DNA of 64,000 bases from contig CAZCQH010000003.1 of the NCBI GenBank assembly GCA_964500805.1, positions 134,118 through 198,117 on the forward strand, in the 5' to 3' direction. The stretch is from Ga0077555 sp964500805 (lineage in GTDB: Bacteria > Pseudomonadota > Alphaproteobacteria > Rhizobiales > Hyphomicrobiaceae). Below are positions 9,036-17,999 of the stretch, piece by piece. Positions within the stretch are counted from its first letter, which is position 1. Each line of letters opens with the position of its first letter. Under the pieces are notes generated by a model, which saw nothing but the letters and a program-made list of their open reading frames with translations, searched no databases and was not told the origin of the DNA. The position numbers were made by a program, and so were the translations under genes.

Positions 9036-10193
9036 ATGACACAGACAGCATCTGCTGCGAGCACCGTGACGGGCGAGAGCGACGAGCATCAGGCTTATCT
9101 GCGCGATGGTGAGCGGCGTGCATTGGCGCTCGGCAATCGCGGGCCGATCCGCTACGGCGCCGACGGCAAGGTTCACAAGGACATCATCGACGCCTACTGG
9201 CGCGTTGGCTTTTACGTCTTTGAAGGCGTCTACTCCAGGGAAGAGCTTGCCGACATCGAACGCGACGTCGAGGCGATCAAAGATCGATTGCCCGTCGAGA
9301 AAGGCGCAGCTTTGGACAAGCACGGCCGGCCTGCGCTCACTGCTGACTGCAGGGCGCCGACGCTGTTCTGGTCGAAGCCGCTCGGCGATCCCTTCGGCGG
9401 CACCGATCTCGCCAACGGGCGCCATCCCGTGAAGATGCATGAGCCGAAGGCTGCGTCCGATGCGCCGAAGGAGGTCGTTTATCTGATCCTCGGCACGCTC
9501 CAATTCTCCGAAGCACAGTTGCGCGCGTATGCCCATCCCGGATTGCTTGCCGTCGCGGAGGCGATCAACGGCGATGATTTCGTGCCGTTCACCGAGGCGA
9601 TTTGGCTGAAGGAGCCGGGGCGCGGGGCATCGGTCGCCTGGCACCAGGATGGCGTCACGCACTGGAGTAGCCCCACGCTCGATCAGGGATCGCACGGCTT
9701 CAACTTCATGGGCCAGCTCTACGGCTGCAACGCGGCCAACGGCGTGTGGGTGGTGCCCGGCTCGCACAAGCTCGGCAAGATCGACATCAAGAAGTGGGCG
9801 GTTGAAGCTGGCTCCGACCGGTTGCCCGAGGCGGTGCCGATCATCTGCGCGCCGGGCGACGTGGCGGTCACCAACCGGCAAGCACTGCACGGCTCTTTTG
9901 CCAACACCAGCAAGGAGTGGCGCGTCACGCTCAACATGGGCTTCCACCGGCGCGCGTCTGTTTATGGAGTTGCGGGCGGCGGCATTCATAGCGCGCCGGC
10001 TGTCTACGATGATGCGCGTATCAAGGAGCGGTCACGCGTCATCGGTTACGCGATCGATGCGCGGCGCCAGCGTTTCCCGAATGAGAAGCCGTTCGTCTAC
10101 CAGCCGCATGCCAGATCCGGTGAGCGCTACGTCTGGGATGCGGCGGCTAAATCCAGCATGCACGACTACAACCTGCTCGACATGAGTATTTGA
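9036..10193 (+). CDS. Phytanoyl-CoA dioxygenase (PhyH) family protein
   Basis: 385 residues. The Fe(II)/2-oxoglutarate dioxygenase facial triad is visible: His203 and Asp205 in WHQDG, and His285 in ALHGS, with Arg296 placed to bind 2-oxoglutarate. The N-terminal half has the IIDAYWRVGFYVFEG strand-helix typical of PhyH. A clear AAGGAG about eight bases before ATG 9036 sets the start; an upstream TTG in the same frame is rejected. Members hydroxylate aliphatic or CoA-linked substrates; the substrate here is unknown. It follows the LLM gene by 119 bases on the same strand and may be cotranscribed. Confidence 0.88.
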   Translation: MTQTASAASTVTGESDEHQAYLRDGERRALALGNRGPIRYGADGKVHKDIIDAYWRVGFYVFEGVYSREELADIERDVEAIKDRLPVEKGAALDKHGRPALTADCRAPTLFWSKPLGDPFGGTDLANGRHPVKMHEPKAASDAPKEVVYLILGTLQFSEAQLRAYAHPGLLAVAEAINGDDFVPFTEAIWLKEPGRGASVAWHQDGVTHWSSPTLDQGSHGFNFMGQLYGCNAANGVWVVPGSHKLGKIDIKKWAVEAGSDRLPEAVPIICAPGDVAVTNRQALHGSFANTSKEWRVTLNMGFHRRASVYGVAGGGIHSAPAVYDDARIKERSRVIGYAIDARRQRFPNEKPFVYQPHARSGERYVWDAAAKSSMHDYNLLDMSI

Positions 10194-10503
10194 GAGCCGC
10201 GCACCGGCATAAGGCTAGCGTTTTCATTGCAGATTTCTGAGCAAATCCGTGGCGACGGCACTCCCGTCGTCATGCCAGCGAATTGCCCATTCGCGATCAC
10301 ATTGTCGTCACAGACTCAATCGATCAATCCAATCTGAAGCGCGACCGTCAGCGTCACAATTGCGGGTGACATGACCGGCGGCACGCCTTCAATCCGGGAG
10401 CGCGGCGGATCAGGGGCGCTCTCAAACACCGCCTCCACGGACCTGAGTGACCTGTCGTGCAGGTTCCGTGGATCACTGCCGCTCACAAACCCCGGAGTTG
10501 CTC
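10194..10503. other. Non-coding interval
   Basis: About 310 bases between two same-strand genes. The only feature seen is an imperfect 8-base hairpin around 10250-10271 (GACGG/CCGTC core), which could end the dioxygenase transcript. No convincing small gene. Confidence 0.4.
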
Positions 10504-11004
10504 ATGCCGATGCGGATCCCGTCCGCGCGCCTCGCCGCTGCTTTGCCCGCTGCCTGTCTCGTCGCTATTGTCAGCGTTGTCGCCAACGCCGCTGCCCCAA
10601 TCCAATCCGAGTCCAGATCCGCATCCACCTCACGATCGTGCCTCACACCCGAGGCACGCGCCCTGCTGCAAAAGATCGAGAGCCAATTCGGAAGTGTCAA
10701 AGTCGTTTCGACCTGCCGCCCTGGAGCGACAATCGCCGGCACGGGACGGCCATCGCGCCACGCCAGTGGCAATGCGGTCGACTTCAACGCCGGCAGCCGG
10801 AAGGAAGCGATCTTGAGATGGCTGATCGCCAATCACCGCAGCGGCGGCACGATGACCTACCCAGCACTCGACCATATCCATGTCGATATCGGCCGGCATT
10901 TTGTTTCGCTGGCAGGCTCGTCCCGCTACGCTCAGAAAGACCGGGCCACGAAGGCGCCGCGCATGTCTCTTGGCGTCAGCCCGCGTGAGACATTCGGAAA
11001 CTGA
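10504..11004 (+). CDS. Exported peptidase M15-like (DUF882/YcbK-type) protein
   Basis: 166 residues. A signal peptide (basic start, hydrophobic stretch, A-N-A-A cleavage region near residue 30) is followed by a compact domain with the zinc-peptidase signature of M15 D-Ala-D-Ala carboxypeptidases and YcbK proteins: RHASGNAVDF (His and Asp ligands) and, near the end, DHIHVD (His ligand and catalytic region). Two cysteines flank the first strand and could form a disulfide. It probably acts on periplasmic peptidoglycan cross-links. GGAG at nine bases supports ATG 10504. Family known mainly by fold; exact substrate is inference. Confidence 0.8.
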   Translation: MPMRIPSARLAAALPAACLVAIVSVVANAAAPIQSESRSASTSRSCLTPEARALLQKIESQFGSVKVVSTCRPGATIAGTGRPSRHASGNAVDFNAGSRKEAILRWLIANHRSGGTMTYPALDHIHVDIGRHFVSLAGSSRYAQKDRATKAPRMSLGVSPRETFGN

Positions 11005-11078
11005 GCTCATGTAGGCCGGCCGGCTCTGCTGGAAGGGTGAGGGGCGCCGTCATGCCCCTCGCCAACAGGAGAGTTGTC

Positions 11079-11387
11079 TTATGCGCCGGGCTGCGGGCCG
11101 TCGTAGCCCTCGATGACAATCACGTCGCCGTCCGAGTGCTTGTTGCGCACGAGTTCGGCGGCCTTGTACTCGGGGCTTTCATAGCAGGCGAGAGCCTTGG
11201 CGTAGCTCTCGAACTCGATCACCACGTGACGAGCGCGCGCCTTGCCGTGCTTGAGGGTGAAGGAACCGCCGCGAACGAGGAACTTGGCGCCGTATTTGGC
11301 GAAGGCCTTCGCATTGAGCGCGACGTATTCCTTGTAGCCTTCGGGGTTGCTCACATCGACGTGCGCGATCCAGTAGCCTTTGGGCAT
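11079..11387 (-). CDS. DUF1330 domain-containing protein
   Basis: 102 residues. The start KGYWIAHVDVSNPEGYKEY and the later FLVRGG and VVIEF segments match DUF1330, a dimeric alpha+beta barrel (ferredoxin-like) family. GGAG precedes ATG 11387 at the expected distance; longer in-frame versions upstream look non-natural. The function of the family is not established. The gene stands alone between the M15-like gene and pyrF. Confidence 0.88.
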   Translation of the reverse strand: MPKGYWIAHVDVSNPEGYKEYVALNAKAFAKYGAKFLVRGGSFTLKHGKARARHVVIEFESYAKALACYESPEYKAAELVRNKHSDGDVIVIEGYDGPQPGA

Positions 11388-11647
11388 GCCATTCTCCGTT
11401 GCTTGGCCTGTGCGATCTAGTGCAGATGGCGGCGAGTATAGCGTGGTTGATCCCGAAGTCTCGCGGGTCTCATTTGCCAGCATCGTGTGGCTGTGCGGCA
11501 ACTGTCACCATTTCGGATCGTGCCCGGCTGAACCCAGGCATCGAACGAGCTCGTTTCGACGTCGCGCGCCTTGATGCAACCGCCGCGCTCACTCTCGCTG
11601 CTCAAAGTGCAGCAGAGCCTCTAGCCTGGCAGCGCTGGTGGCGGCAA

Positions 11648-12361
11648 TTAGACCAGCTTACCGATCTCGTTAACGACTTGGCGAGCAGCGAGAGCTGGAT
11701 CTTTTGCCTGAGTGATCGGCCTGCCAACAACAAGGTGCGAAGCGCCGGCCGCGATTGCCATCCTCGGTGTCATGACCCGCGCTTGGTCTTTGTCCGGCCC
11801 TTCGGCGAAGCGAATGCCAGGCGTTACGATCAGGAAATCAGGCCCCGTGGCGTCGCGCACCGATGCCGCCTCCTGGCCTGACGCGATGACGCCATCGAAG
11901 CCTGCAGCCCTTGCGAGTTTGGCGCGATGCACAACGAGCTCGGCGGGGCTCGCGCCCTTGATGCCCTGCTGCTCCAGATCAGTGGATTCCAGACTCGTCA
12001 GCACGGTGACCGCAAGCAACTTCAGTTTGCTCGCTCCGCGACCTTTCACAGCCGCATCAAGTGTCTTTCTGTCGGTGCCATGCACGGTCAAGTAATCGAG
12101 GCCGAGATCGGCAATGTTCGCCGTCGCCTTCTCGACTGTCGTTGGAATGTCCAGCAGCTTCATGTCGAGGAAGACGTCCTTGCCGGCCGCCTTCAGCCCC
12201 TGCGCAAACCCGATGCCGCCACCGAAGATCAGCTCGAGACCGACCTTGTAGCAGTGTGCCTCGCCGCCAATGCTCTCAACCAGGCCCCGAGCGCGCTCCA
12301 CATCAGGCACATCGAGGGCAACGAACAGGCGCGATCGTGGATTGTGATTGGCAGCCCCCAA
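11648..12361 (-). CDS. pyrF: Orotidine 5'-phosphate decarboxylase
   Basis: 237 residues with the type 1 OMP decarboxylase signature DMKLLDIPTTV carrying the catalytic Asp-Lys-Asp triad, a starting FVALDVP strand that binds substrate, and a closing VVGRPIT segment for the phosphate. It makes UMP from OMP, the last step of pyrimidine synthesis. The start is a TTG four bases after the end of the flavin reductase gene upstream, so the two are probably translationally coupled. Confidence 0.95.
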   Translation of the reverse strand: MGAANHNPRSRLFVALDVPDVERARGLVESIGGEAHCYKVGLELIFGGGIGFAQGLKAAGKDVFLDMKLLDIPTTVEKATANIADLGLDYLTVHGTDRKTLDAAVKGRGASKLKLLAVTVLTSLESTDLEQQGIKGASPAELVVHRAKLARAAGFDGVIASGQEAASVRDATGPDFLIVTPGIRFAEGPDKDQARVMTPRMAIAAGASHLVVGRPITQAKDPALAARQVVNEIGKLV

Positions 12362-12364
12362 AGT

Positions 12365-12952
12365 TCACCCCTTCATCAGATGCGCGGCCCGCGCGAGTTT
12401 CTGAATGACGCTCTTGTACAATTCCATCGCTGCTTTGTCTTTCAGATGACCATGATCGTCGAACGCCTCATTGGCGCGCGGGACCAGGATCTGATCAGGA
12501 AGCACGATCGCTCCGAGTCCTAGCTCCAGGATCTGCCGCAGATGCGGATTGCCGCGCACCCCGCCGAAGGCTCCGGGTGACGCTCCGCCGAGGGCGAAGA
12601 CTCGCGTCTTGAAAACCTGCAGGGCGCTGCCATCAGCCTCCTTGATGCGGCTGATCCAGTCGAGCGTGTTCTTCAACAGCGGCGTGACCGAGGCATTGTA
12701 CTCGGGCGACACGATGAAAACGCCGTGATGCAAGCTCATCAGCGCTTTGAGTTTCCGGGCATTCTCGGGTGGCCCCTCCCTCGCTTCGAGATCTCCGTCA
12801 TAAAGCGGCATCGGATAGTCACCGAGGTCGGCAAACGTCGCACTGATGCCATTGGCGTGGGCGATGTCCGCCCCGAGCCGAGCCAGGCGCTTGTTGAAAG
12901 ATCCCTCCCTGGCCGAGCCGGCAAAGAACAGGATTTTGGTCGATTGCGGCAT
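12365..12952 (-). CDS. NADPH-dependent FMN reductase family protein
   Basis: 195 residues with a flavodoxin-like fold: the phosphate-binding loop GSAREGSFNKRLA follows the first strand, and SPEYNASVTPLLKNTLDW is the conserved flavin-contact segment of the NAD(P)H-dependent FMN reductase (ArsH/YieF/chromate reductase) group. It reduces FMN or quinones with NAD(P)H in the cytoplasm. It sits immediately upstream of pyrF, an arrangement with no obvious metabolic link. Substrate is unknown. Confidence 0.9.
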   Translation of the reverse strand: MPQSTKILFFAGSAREGSFNKRLARLGADIAHANGISATFADLGDYPMPLYDGDLEAREGPPENARKLKALMSLHHGVFIVSPEYNASVTPLLKNTLDWISRIKEADGSALQVFKTRVFALGGASPGAFGGVRGNPHLRQILELGLGAIVLPDQILVPRANEAFDDHGHLKDKAAMELYKSVIQKLARAAHLMKG

Positions 12953-13064
12953 CGTCGTGCTCCAGGTCTCGTTCTACATCGTTTTGCCAACGTTGGTCAT
13001 AGCCGAACGGTTCGGGTCGAGATCAGGTCAGAATGCAGGCACGGAATGCCTTGCGGCTAGAGTT

Positions 13065-13082
13065 GATATGTTATAACAATTC
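13065..13082. promoter_or_regulatory. Zur-like operator upstream of znuA
   Basis: GATATGTTATAACAATTC is an imperfect 18-base dyad centred on TTATAA and closely resembles the proteobacterial Zur box (GATATGTTATAACATATC type). It lies 28 bases upstream of the znuA ATG, where Zur bound to zinc would block transcription. Recognised by eye, not scored with a matrix. Confidence 0.72.
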
Positions 13083-13110
13083 TGAGATTCGTCCTGCAGA
13101 AGGGTGTTCG

Positions 13111-14100
13111 ATGATGCGCGTTTGGCGGCGTTCGGTCTGGCTTGGAGCGGCAATAGGGATGTGGGCCAGCGGCGCCGTTGCGGCTGCCGAGCTCAGAGTC
13201 GTGCTCACGATCAAGCCGGTGCATTCGCTCGCAGCCGCCGTGATGGCCGGCGTCGCGGAACCGAAGCTGCTGATCGATGGCACAGCCTCGCCACACACGT
13301 TTGCCCTGAAGCCGTCCGACGCCAAGGTGGTCAACGAGGCGCAACTCCTCGTTCGCGTTTCGGAAAGCCTCGAGCCGTTTACCGGCAAGCTGATCAGCTC
13401 GTTGCCGCAGACCGTCCGTGTGGCAACGCTTGCGAGCACCGAAGGCCTCACGCTGTTCCGGATGCGCGAAGGTGGCACCTTCGAAGCGCATGCCCACGGG
13501 CAGGGCGACAAAGGTGGGCACAAGCACGGCCACGCTCACTCACACGGTGGCTCGGCCAAAAAGAAGCCTGCAGAAGCGGAGATGGACGGCCACATTTGGC
13601 TCGATCCGCAGAATGCCAAGCTGATAGTTGGTGCGCTGGCGAAAGAACTGTCGCTCGTTGCGCCGGCACATGCCGATACGTTCAGCCGAAACGCGGACTC
13701 GCTCACCAAGCGCCTCGACGAGCTCGACGCGGAGCTTGCGGCGGCCATCAAGCCGCTCGTCGACAAGCCGTACATTGTGTTCCACGACGCCTATCAATAT
13801 TTCGAGCGCCGGTACGGACTGGCGCCGGCGGGTTCCGTCACCGTCAATCCAGATGTTCCACCCAGCGCGAAGCGCCTATCGGAATTGCGCCGAAAAATCG
13901 CGAGCCTCAGAGCCACGTGCGTGTTCGCCGAACCGCAATTCGCGCCGAAAGTCATCGATACGATCGTCGAGGGAACATCGGCAAGGCGCGGCGTGCTCGA
14001 TCCGCTGGGCTCGGCCGCCCCGGCAGGACCAGAGCAGTACTTCACCACTCTAAGGGGGCTTGCCAGCGGCCTCCGCTCCTGCCTCGCCGACCCGTCCTAA
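13111..14100 (+). CDS. znuA: Zinc ABC transporter substrate-binding protein
   Basis: 329 residues with a signal peptide (cleavage near A-A-A-E, residues 25-27). Zinc ligands of the cluster A-I binding proteins are visible: His62 in SPHTF, His161 in GHIWLDP and His in FHDAY, plus a His-rich loop (about 127-146) that marks zinc rather than manganese proteins. It captures periplasmic Zn for a ZnuBC permease. AGAAGG precedes ATG 13111. The Zur-like box upstream indicates induction under zinc starvation. No znuB or znuC gene follows; the next gene is convergent, so the permease must be encoded elsewhere. Confidence 0.93.
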   Translation: MMRVWRRSVWLGAAIGMWASGAVAAAELRVVLTIKPVHSLAAAVMAGVAEPKLLIDGTASPHTFALKPSDAKVVNEAQLLVRVSESLEPFTGKLISSLPQTVRVATLASTEGLTLFRMREGGTFEAHAHGQGDKGGHKHGHAHSHGGSAKKKPAEAEMDGHIWLDPQNAKLIVGALAKELSLVAPAHADTFSRNADSLTKRLDELDAELAAAIKPLVDKPYIVFHDAYQYFERRYGLAPAGSVTVNPDVPPSAKRLSELRRKIASLRATCVFAEPQFAPKVIDTIVEGTSARRGVLDPLGSAAPAGPEQYFTTLRGLASGLRSCLADPS

Positions 14101-14172
14101 GTCGCCCAGCCAGGTGGCGACCTGAGACAGCCGCGCGATGTCTTTGTCGCGTCGGCACCACGTTGCCGCGGA

Positions 14173-15699
14173 TCACGTTCCGCAGAAGGTTTGGTGCACG
14201 ACCTCGTGCGGCTCGGGCGGCTGCTCGAACGAAGCGAAGTCGGGGCGATCGTCGAATGGTTTCTCGATCGCCGCCAGCAACCGCTCGAAGGGTGCGAGAT
14301 CGTCAGCCAACGCGGCGGCGATCGCCTCCTCCACGCGATGATTGCGTGGAATGATCGCAGGGTTGACGCGCAACATCGCGGCTTGGCGGGCGTCAGCCGG
14401 TGTGCTCTCCGCTGCAAGGCGTTGACGCCACCGAACGAGCCACGCATCCAGCTCCGCTTGCGCGGAGAAGAGTTCCTTCAGCCGCGCCTCGCCCGCGCCT
14501 TGCTCCTGAGCATCTGCGAGCCGCCGAAATGTCAGCGTGAAATCTGCGTTCCCTTCGGCCATAGCTTCGAGGATATCCTGCGCCAGTTCCAGGTCGCCCT
14601 GCTGTGCCTCATACAGTCCAAGCTTGGCACGCATCACGTCAGCCAGGGCTGGCACATAGAGCGAAGGAAAGCTGTCGATAGCGGCTTGCGCTTCCTTCAA
14701 AGCTGCATCGCTGTCCTTCCCGAGGAGCGACAGCATCGTCTCGGCCAGCCGCGCCAGATTCCACTGCGCGATCCGCGGCTGATTTGCGTAAGCATATCGG
14801 CCCTGGCTGTCGATGGAGCTGAATACCGTCCCCGGGTGATAGCCATCCATGAACGCACAGGGCCCATAGTCGATCGTCTCGCCCGAGAGTGTCATGTTGT
14901 CAGTGTTCATGACGCCATGAATGAATCCGACGCCCATCCACTGTGCGATCAGCCGCGCTTGCGCGCCCATGACGAGATCGAGGAGCCGTCGATAGGGATT
15001 GTCAGCCTCACGGGCTTCGGGGTAGTGCCGGTCGATCACATGATCGGCAAGCAGCTTGAGGCCGTCGAAGTCGCCCCGTGCCGCGAAGTACTGAAAGGTG
15101 CCGACGCGAATATGGCTCGCGGCCACGCGGGTCAGCACGGCCCCCGGCAGCGGCTGCTCGCGGAACACCCAGTCGCCGGTCGCCACCGCCGCCAGCGATC
15201 GTGTCGTCGGGATGCCGAGACGATGCATCGCCTCGCTGACGATGTACTCGCGCAACACTGGTCCGATTGCGGCCCGGCCATCACCCCGGCGCGAGAACGG
15301 CGTCGGGCCCGAGCCCTTGAGCTGAATGTCGCGGCGCCGGCCGTGGCGATCGATCACCTCGCCGAGCAGCAGCGCGCGCCCGTCACCGAGCTGTGGCACG
15401 AAGCCGCCGAACTGATGCCCGGCGTAAGCCATGGCCAGGGGCTCGGCGCCCGCCGGCGTGCCTTTGCCCGCCAGCGCCGCAATGGCATCCGGTGACGTCA
15501 GCGCCTTCGGTTCGAGCCCCAGCTCGTCGGCAAGTGCCTCGTTGATTTTCAGCAGCCGCGGCGTGCTGACCGGCGTGGCCTCGAGGCGCGCATAGAACCG
15601 CTCTGGCAGCCGCGCATAGCTGTTGTCGAACCTGAACAGGCGCGCCCCGTTCCCTGCGTCCGCCTCGGTCGCGCTCTCGGCTGTCGAAAGGTCTGCCAT
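14173..15699 (-). CDS. selO: Protein adenylyltransferase SelO (YdiU family)
   Basis: About 508 residues. This is a pseudokinase-fold enzyme that transfers AMP to Ser/Thr/Tyr. Diagnostic stretches are AYAGHQFGGFVPQLGDGRA, the Lys in QLKGSGPTPFSR, SEAMHRLGIPTTRSL, GFIHGVMNTDNM and DYGPCAFMD, which hold the nucleotide and metal ligands in the flipped orientation typical of SelO. There is no selenocysteine context at the C-terminus, as in most bacteria. The ATG at 15699 is preferred; a TTG at 15735 would add 12 residues. Role in redox stress is known from E. coli, inferred here. Confidence 0.95.
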   Translation of the reverse strand: MADLSTAESATEADAGNGARLFRFDNSYARLPERFYARLEATPVSTPRLLKINEALADELGLEPKALTSPDAIAALAGKGTPAGAEPLAMAYAGHQFGGFVPQLGDGRALLLGEVIDRHGRRRDIQLKGSGPTPFSRRGDGRAAIGPVLREYIVSEAMHRLGIPTTRSLAAVATGDWVFREQPLPGAVLTRVAASHIRVGTFQYFAARGDFDGLKLLADHVIDRHYPEAREADNPYRRLLDLVMGAQARLIAQWMGVGFIHGVMNTDNMTLSGETIDYGPCAFMDGYHPGTVFSSIDSQGRYAYANQPRIAQWNLARLAETMLSLLGKDSDAALKEAQAAIDSFPSLYVPALADVMRAKLGLYEAQQGDLELAQDILEAMAEGNADFTLTFRRLADAQEQGAGEARLKELFSAQAELDAWLVRWRQRLAAESTPADARQAAMLRVNPAIIPRNHRVEEAIAAALADDLAPFERLLAAIEKPFDDRPDFASFEQPPEPHEVVHQTFCGT

Positions 15700-15855
15700 G
15701 GCCTGAGTTAGCCTTTCCAGCGGATGTCCCGCCAAACCGCGCGTGCCATAGGGTGGCTGGCGCAGTACCGTCGATGTAGTGCACCTGTGTGCTGCCGTCG
15801 ACCCGGTTGCTTGCCAAAAATGCGCGAGAGCGGACCGAACCCTCGACGTCGCGCC

Positions 15856-17397
15856 TCACATCGTCGCGCCGATGACCCACGGTACGTACTCGGCATCGCC
15901 GTAGCCGAGCTGCTCGGACTTGGTCTTCTCGCCGGACGCGGCGCGCAGCATGTAGTCGAAGATCTCGCGGCCCTTCTCCTCCACCGTCACGCCGTCGGTG
16001 ATGTCGCCGCAGTTGATGTCCATGTCGTCGATCATGTGACGGTAGATGTCGGAATTCGTCGCGAGCTTGAACGAGGGCGTCGGCTTGCAGCCGTAGGCCG
16101 AGCCGCGTCCGGTTGTGAACGCGAGAATGTTGCAGCCGCCCGCCACCTGTCCGGTCGCCGCCACCGGGTCGTAGCCGGGCGTATCCATGTACACGAAGCC
16201 TTTCTCGGTAATCGGCTCCGCGTAATGAAAGACGCCATTGAGCGTCGTCGTGCCGCCCTTGGCCGCCGCGCCGAGCGACTTTTCCAGGATCGTCGTCAGC
16301 CCACCAAGCTTGTTTCCGGGTGAGGGGTTGTTGTCCATGCTCATCCGGGCGCGGGCCGTGTAGTCCTCCCACCACTTGATGATCGAGACGAGCTTCTCGC
16401 CCACCTCCTTGGTGCGCGCGCGGCGGGTGAGAAGATGCTCCGCGCCATAGATCTCTGGCGTCTCTGACAGCACAGCTGTGCCGCCGTGCTTGACGAGAAT
16501 ATCCGCCGCATGGCCCAGGGCCACGTTGGCGGTGATGCCCGAATAGCCGTCAGATCCGCCGCACTGCAGTGCCAGCATCAGCTCCGACGCGGGGATCGTC
16601 TCGCGCTGGAACTTGGCCGCGATCGGCAGCATGTTGCGCACCGCATCAACTCCAGCCGCGATGGTCTTCCTGGTGCCGCCGGTGTCCTGAATCGTCATCG
16701 TCCGGAACGTGTCGCTTTCGACCAGACCGTAGGCGTCTTTCATGCGCTGAATCTGGAAGCCCTCGCAGCCGAGGCCGACCACCACGACACCCGCCATGTT
16801 GGGATTGGTCGCATAGCCCCAGGTGGTACGCTTCAGGACCTCGAACGTCTCCCCCTCGCTGTCGATGCCGCAGCCGGTCGAATGCACCAGTGGAATGACG
16901 CCGTCGATAGTTGGATAGTCCTTCAGCAAATCCGAGCGATTGACCGCCTCGGCGATGAAGCGCGCTACGGTTGCCGAGCAGTTCACCGACGTGATGATGC
17001 CGATGTAGTTGCGCGTTCCGGCCTTGCCGTTCTTGCGCCGGTAGCCTGCGAATGTGGCACGCTTTTCGACCGGCAAAATCTCCTCGTTCTTGGCGTCCTG
17101 GGCGAAGGCATAATCACGTTCGAAGGCGGCGAACGAGCAGTTATGCGTGTGGATGTGCGCACCGGGCTGGATGTCTTCCGATGCAAAGCCGATGATCTGC
17201 CCGAATTTCAGAACCGGTTGTCCCTTGGCGATCTTGACCGCCGCCATCTTGTGACCTTTCGGGATGCGCGCCGACGCCACCACGCCACGCGCTGAGGTGC
17301 CTTGTGGCACGGCATCAACCGCGATGATGACGTTGTCCTTGGGGTTGAGGCTCAAAGTGCGGGGGGCAGCCCCCGGTGCTCCGCTCGCAGTGCTCAT
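15856..17397 (-). CDS. Galactarate/altronate dehydratase (UxaA/GarD family)
   Basis: 513 residues. An N-terminal SAF domain (about 15-100) with HTHNCSF is followed by the large UxaA-type dehydratase region with conserved metal-site and catalytic segments NCSATV, STGCGI, GCEGFQ and LQCGGSDGYSG. These enzymes dehydrate sugar acids (D-galactarate or D-altronate) using Fe2+ or Mn2+. Both domains are fused in one chain, as in GarD. No sugar-acid transporter or aldolase gene is adjacent, so the substrate is uncertain. The gene reads toward selO, 157 bases away. Confidence 0.92.
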   Translation of the reverse strand: MSTASGAPGAAPRTLSLNPKDNVIIAVDAVPQGTSARGVVASARIPKGHKMAAVKIAKGQPVLKFGQIIGFASEDIQPGAHIHTHNCSFAAFERDYAFAQDAKNEEILPVEKRATFAGYRRKNGKAGTRNYIGIITSVNCSATVARFIAEAVNRSDLLKDYPTIDGVIPLVHSTGCGIDSEGETFEVLKRTTWGYATNPNMAGVVVVGLGCEGFQIQRMKDAYGLVESDTFRTMTIQDTGGTRKTIAAGVDAVRNMLPIAAKFQRETIPASELMLALQCGGSDGYSGITANVALGHAADILVKHGGTAVLSETPEIYGAEHLLTRRARTKEVGEKLVSIIKWWEDYTARARMSMDNNPSPGNKLGGLTTILEKSLGAAAKGGTTTLNGVFHYAEPITEKGFVYMDTPGYDPVAATGQVAGGCNILAFTTGRGSAYGCKPTPSFKLATNSDIYRHMIDDMDINCGDITDGVTVEEKGREIFDYMLRAASGEKTKSEQLGYGDAEYVPWVIGATM

Positions 17398-17683
17398 GCC
17401 TTGTTCCTTCGCTGGCCAACCGGACTACGCTTCGCCGACCATACTGTGCTATACTTCCACGCGAAATTCGACCGGAGAAGTGGCTCCTATGGGGTCAATT
17501 CTGATAACCGTCGAGCCCCAGCGTGATTCATGATGGCGTCGTGGTCTGCCGTCTTGCAATGGCCAAGTGTCAATGAAGGCTTGCCGCCCGGCCATCGCCT
17601 GATCGCGATACATTACGGATTACGCGGCCTCGAGCTCTTCGGCACACCGTGGTCCAAATCGATTGCAGCGCCGCAAACCGACA

Positions 17684-17769
17684 TGGTGCCCCAGGAGGGA
17701 CTCGAACCCCCACACCCTTGCGGATAACAGATTTTGAGTCTGTCGCGTCTACCGTTCCGCCACTGGGGC
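17684..17769 (-). tRNA. tRNA-Leu (anticodon CAA)
   Basis: On the minus strand an 86-base cloverleaf is visible: acceptor GCCCCAG pairs with CTGGGGC, followed by A and an encoded CCA. The anticodon stem ACAGA/TCTGT encloses the loop CTCAAAA with anticodon CAA, the long variable arm of class II tRNAs is present, and the T loop is GTTCGAGTC. It decodes UUG. Confidence 0.95.
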
Positions 17770-17999
17770 TTGCGGGACATCAAGCCCCAGGCGCGGCATG
17801 TGCCATCTTCTTACGGCTTTGACAAGCGCAGTGCTGATGCGGTGCAGCAGCCGCGCGCTGCCGCTCGCTCGGTGCCGCTTGCCTTCCGACGCCGAGACCG
17901 ACAGTCTCGGGCGTTGCACAAACTGTCGGCCAACGCCGTCGCCGCCTTCGCTCAAGGCTGCTCGGCGCGCCGATGTCATTCCGCACCGCGAGTTCGCCC

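Noticed and set aside
7270..9123. A 617-codon open frame as one protein containing RNase HII
   Set aside because: Only the last 205-233 codons look like protein; the rest is antisense to the LLM oxidoreductase gene and arises from high GC content.
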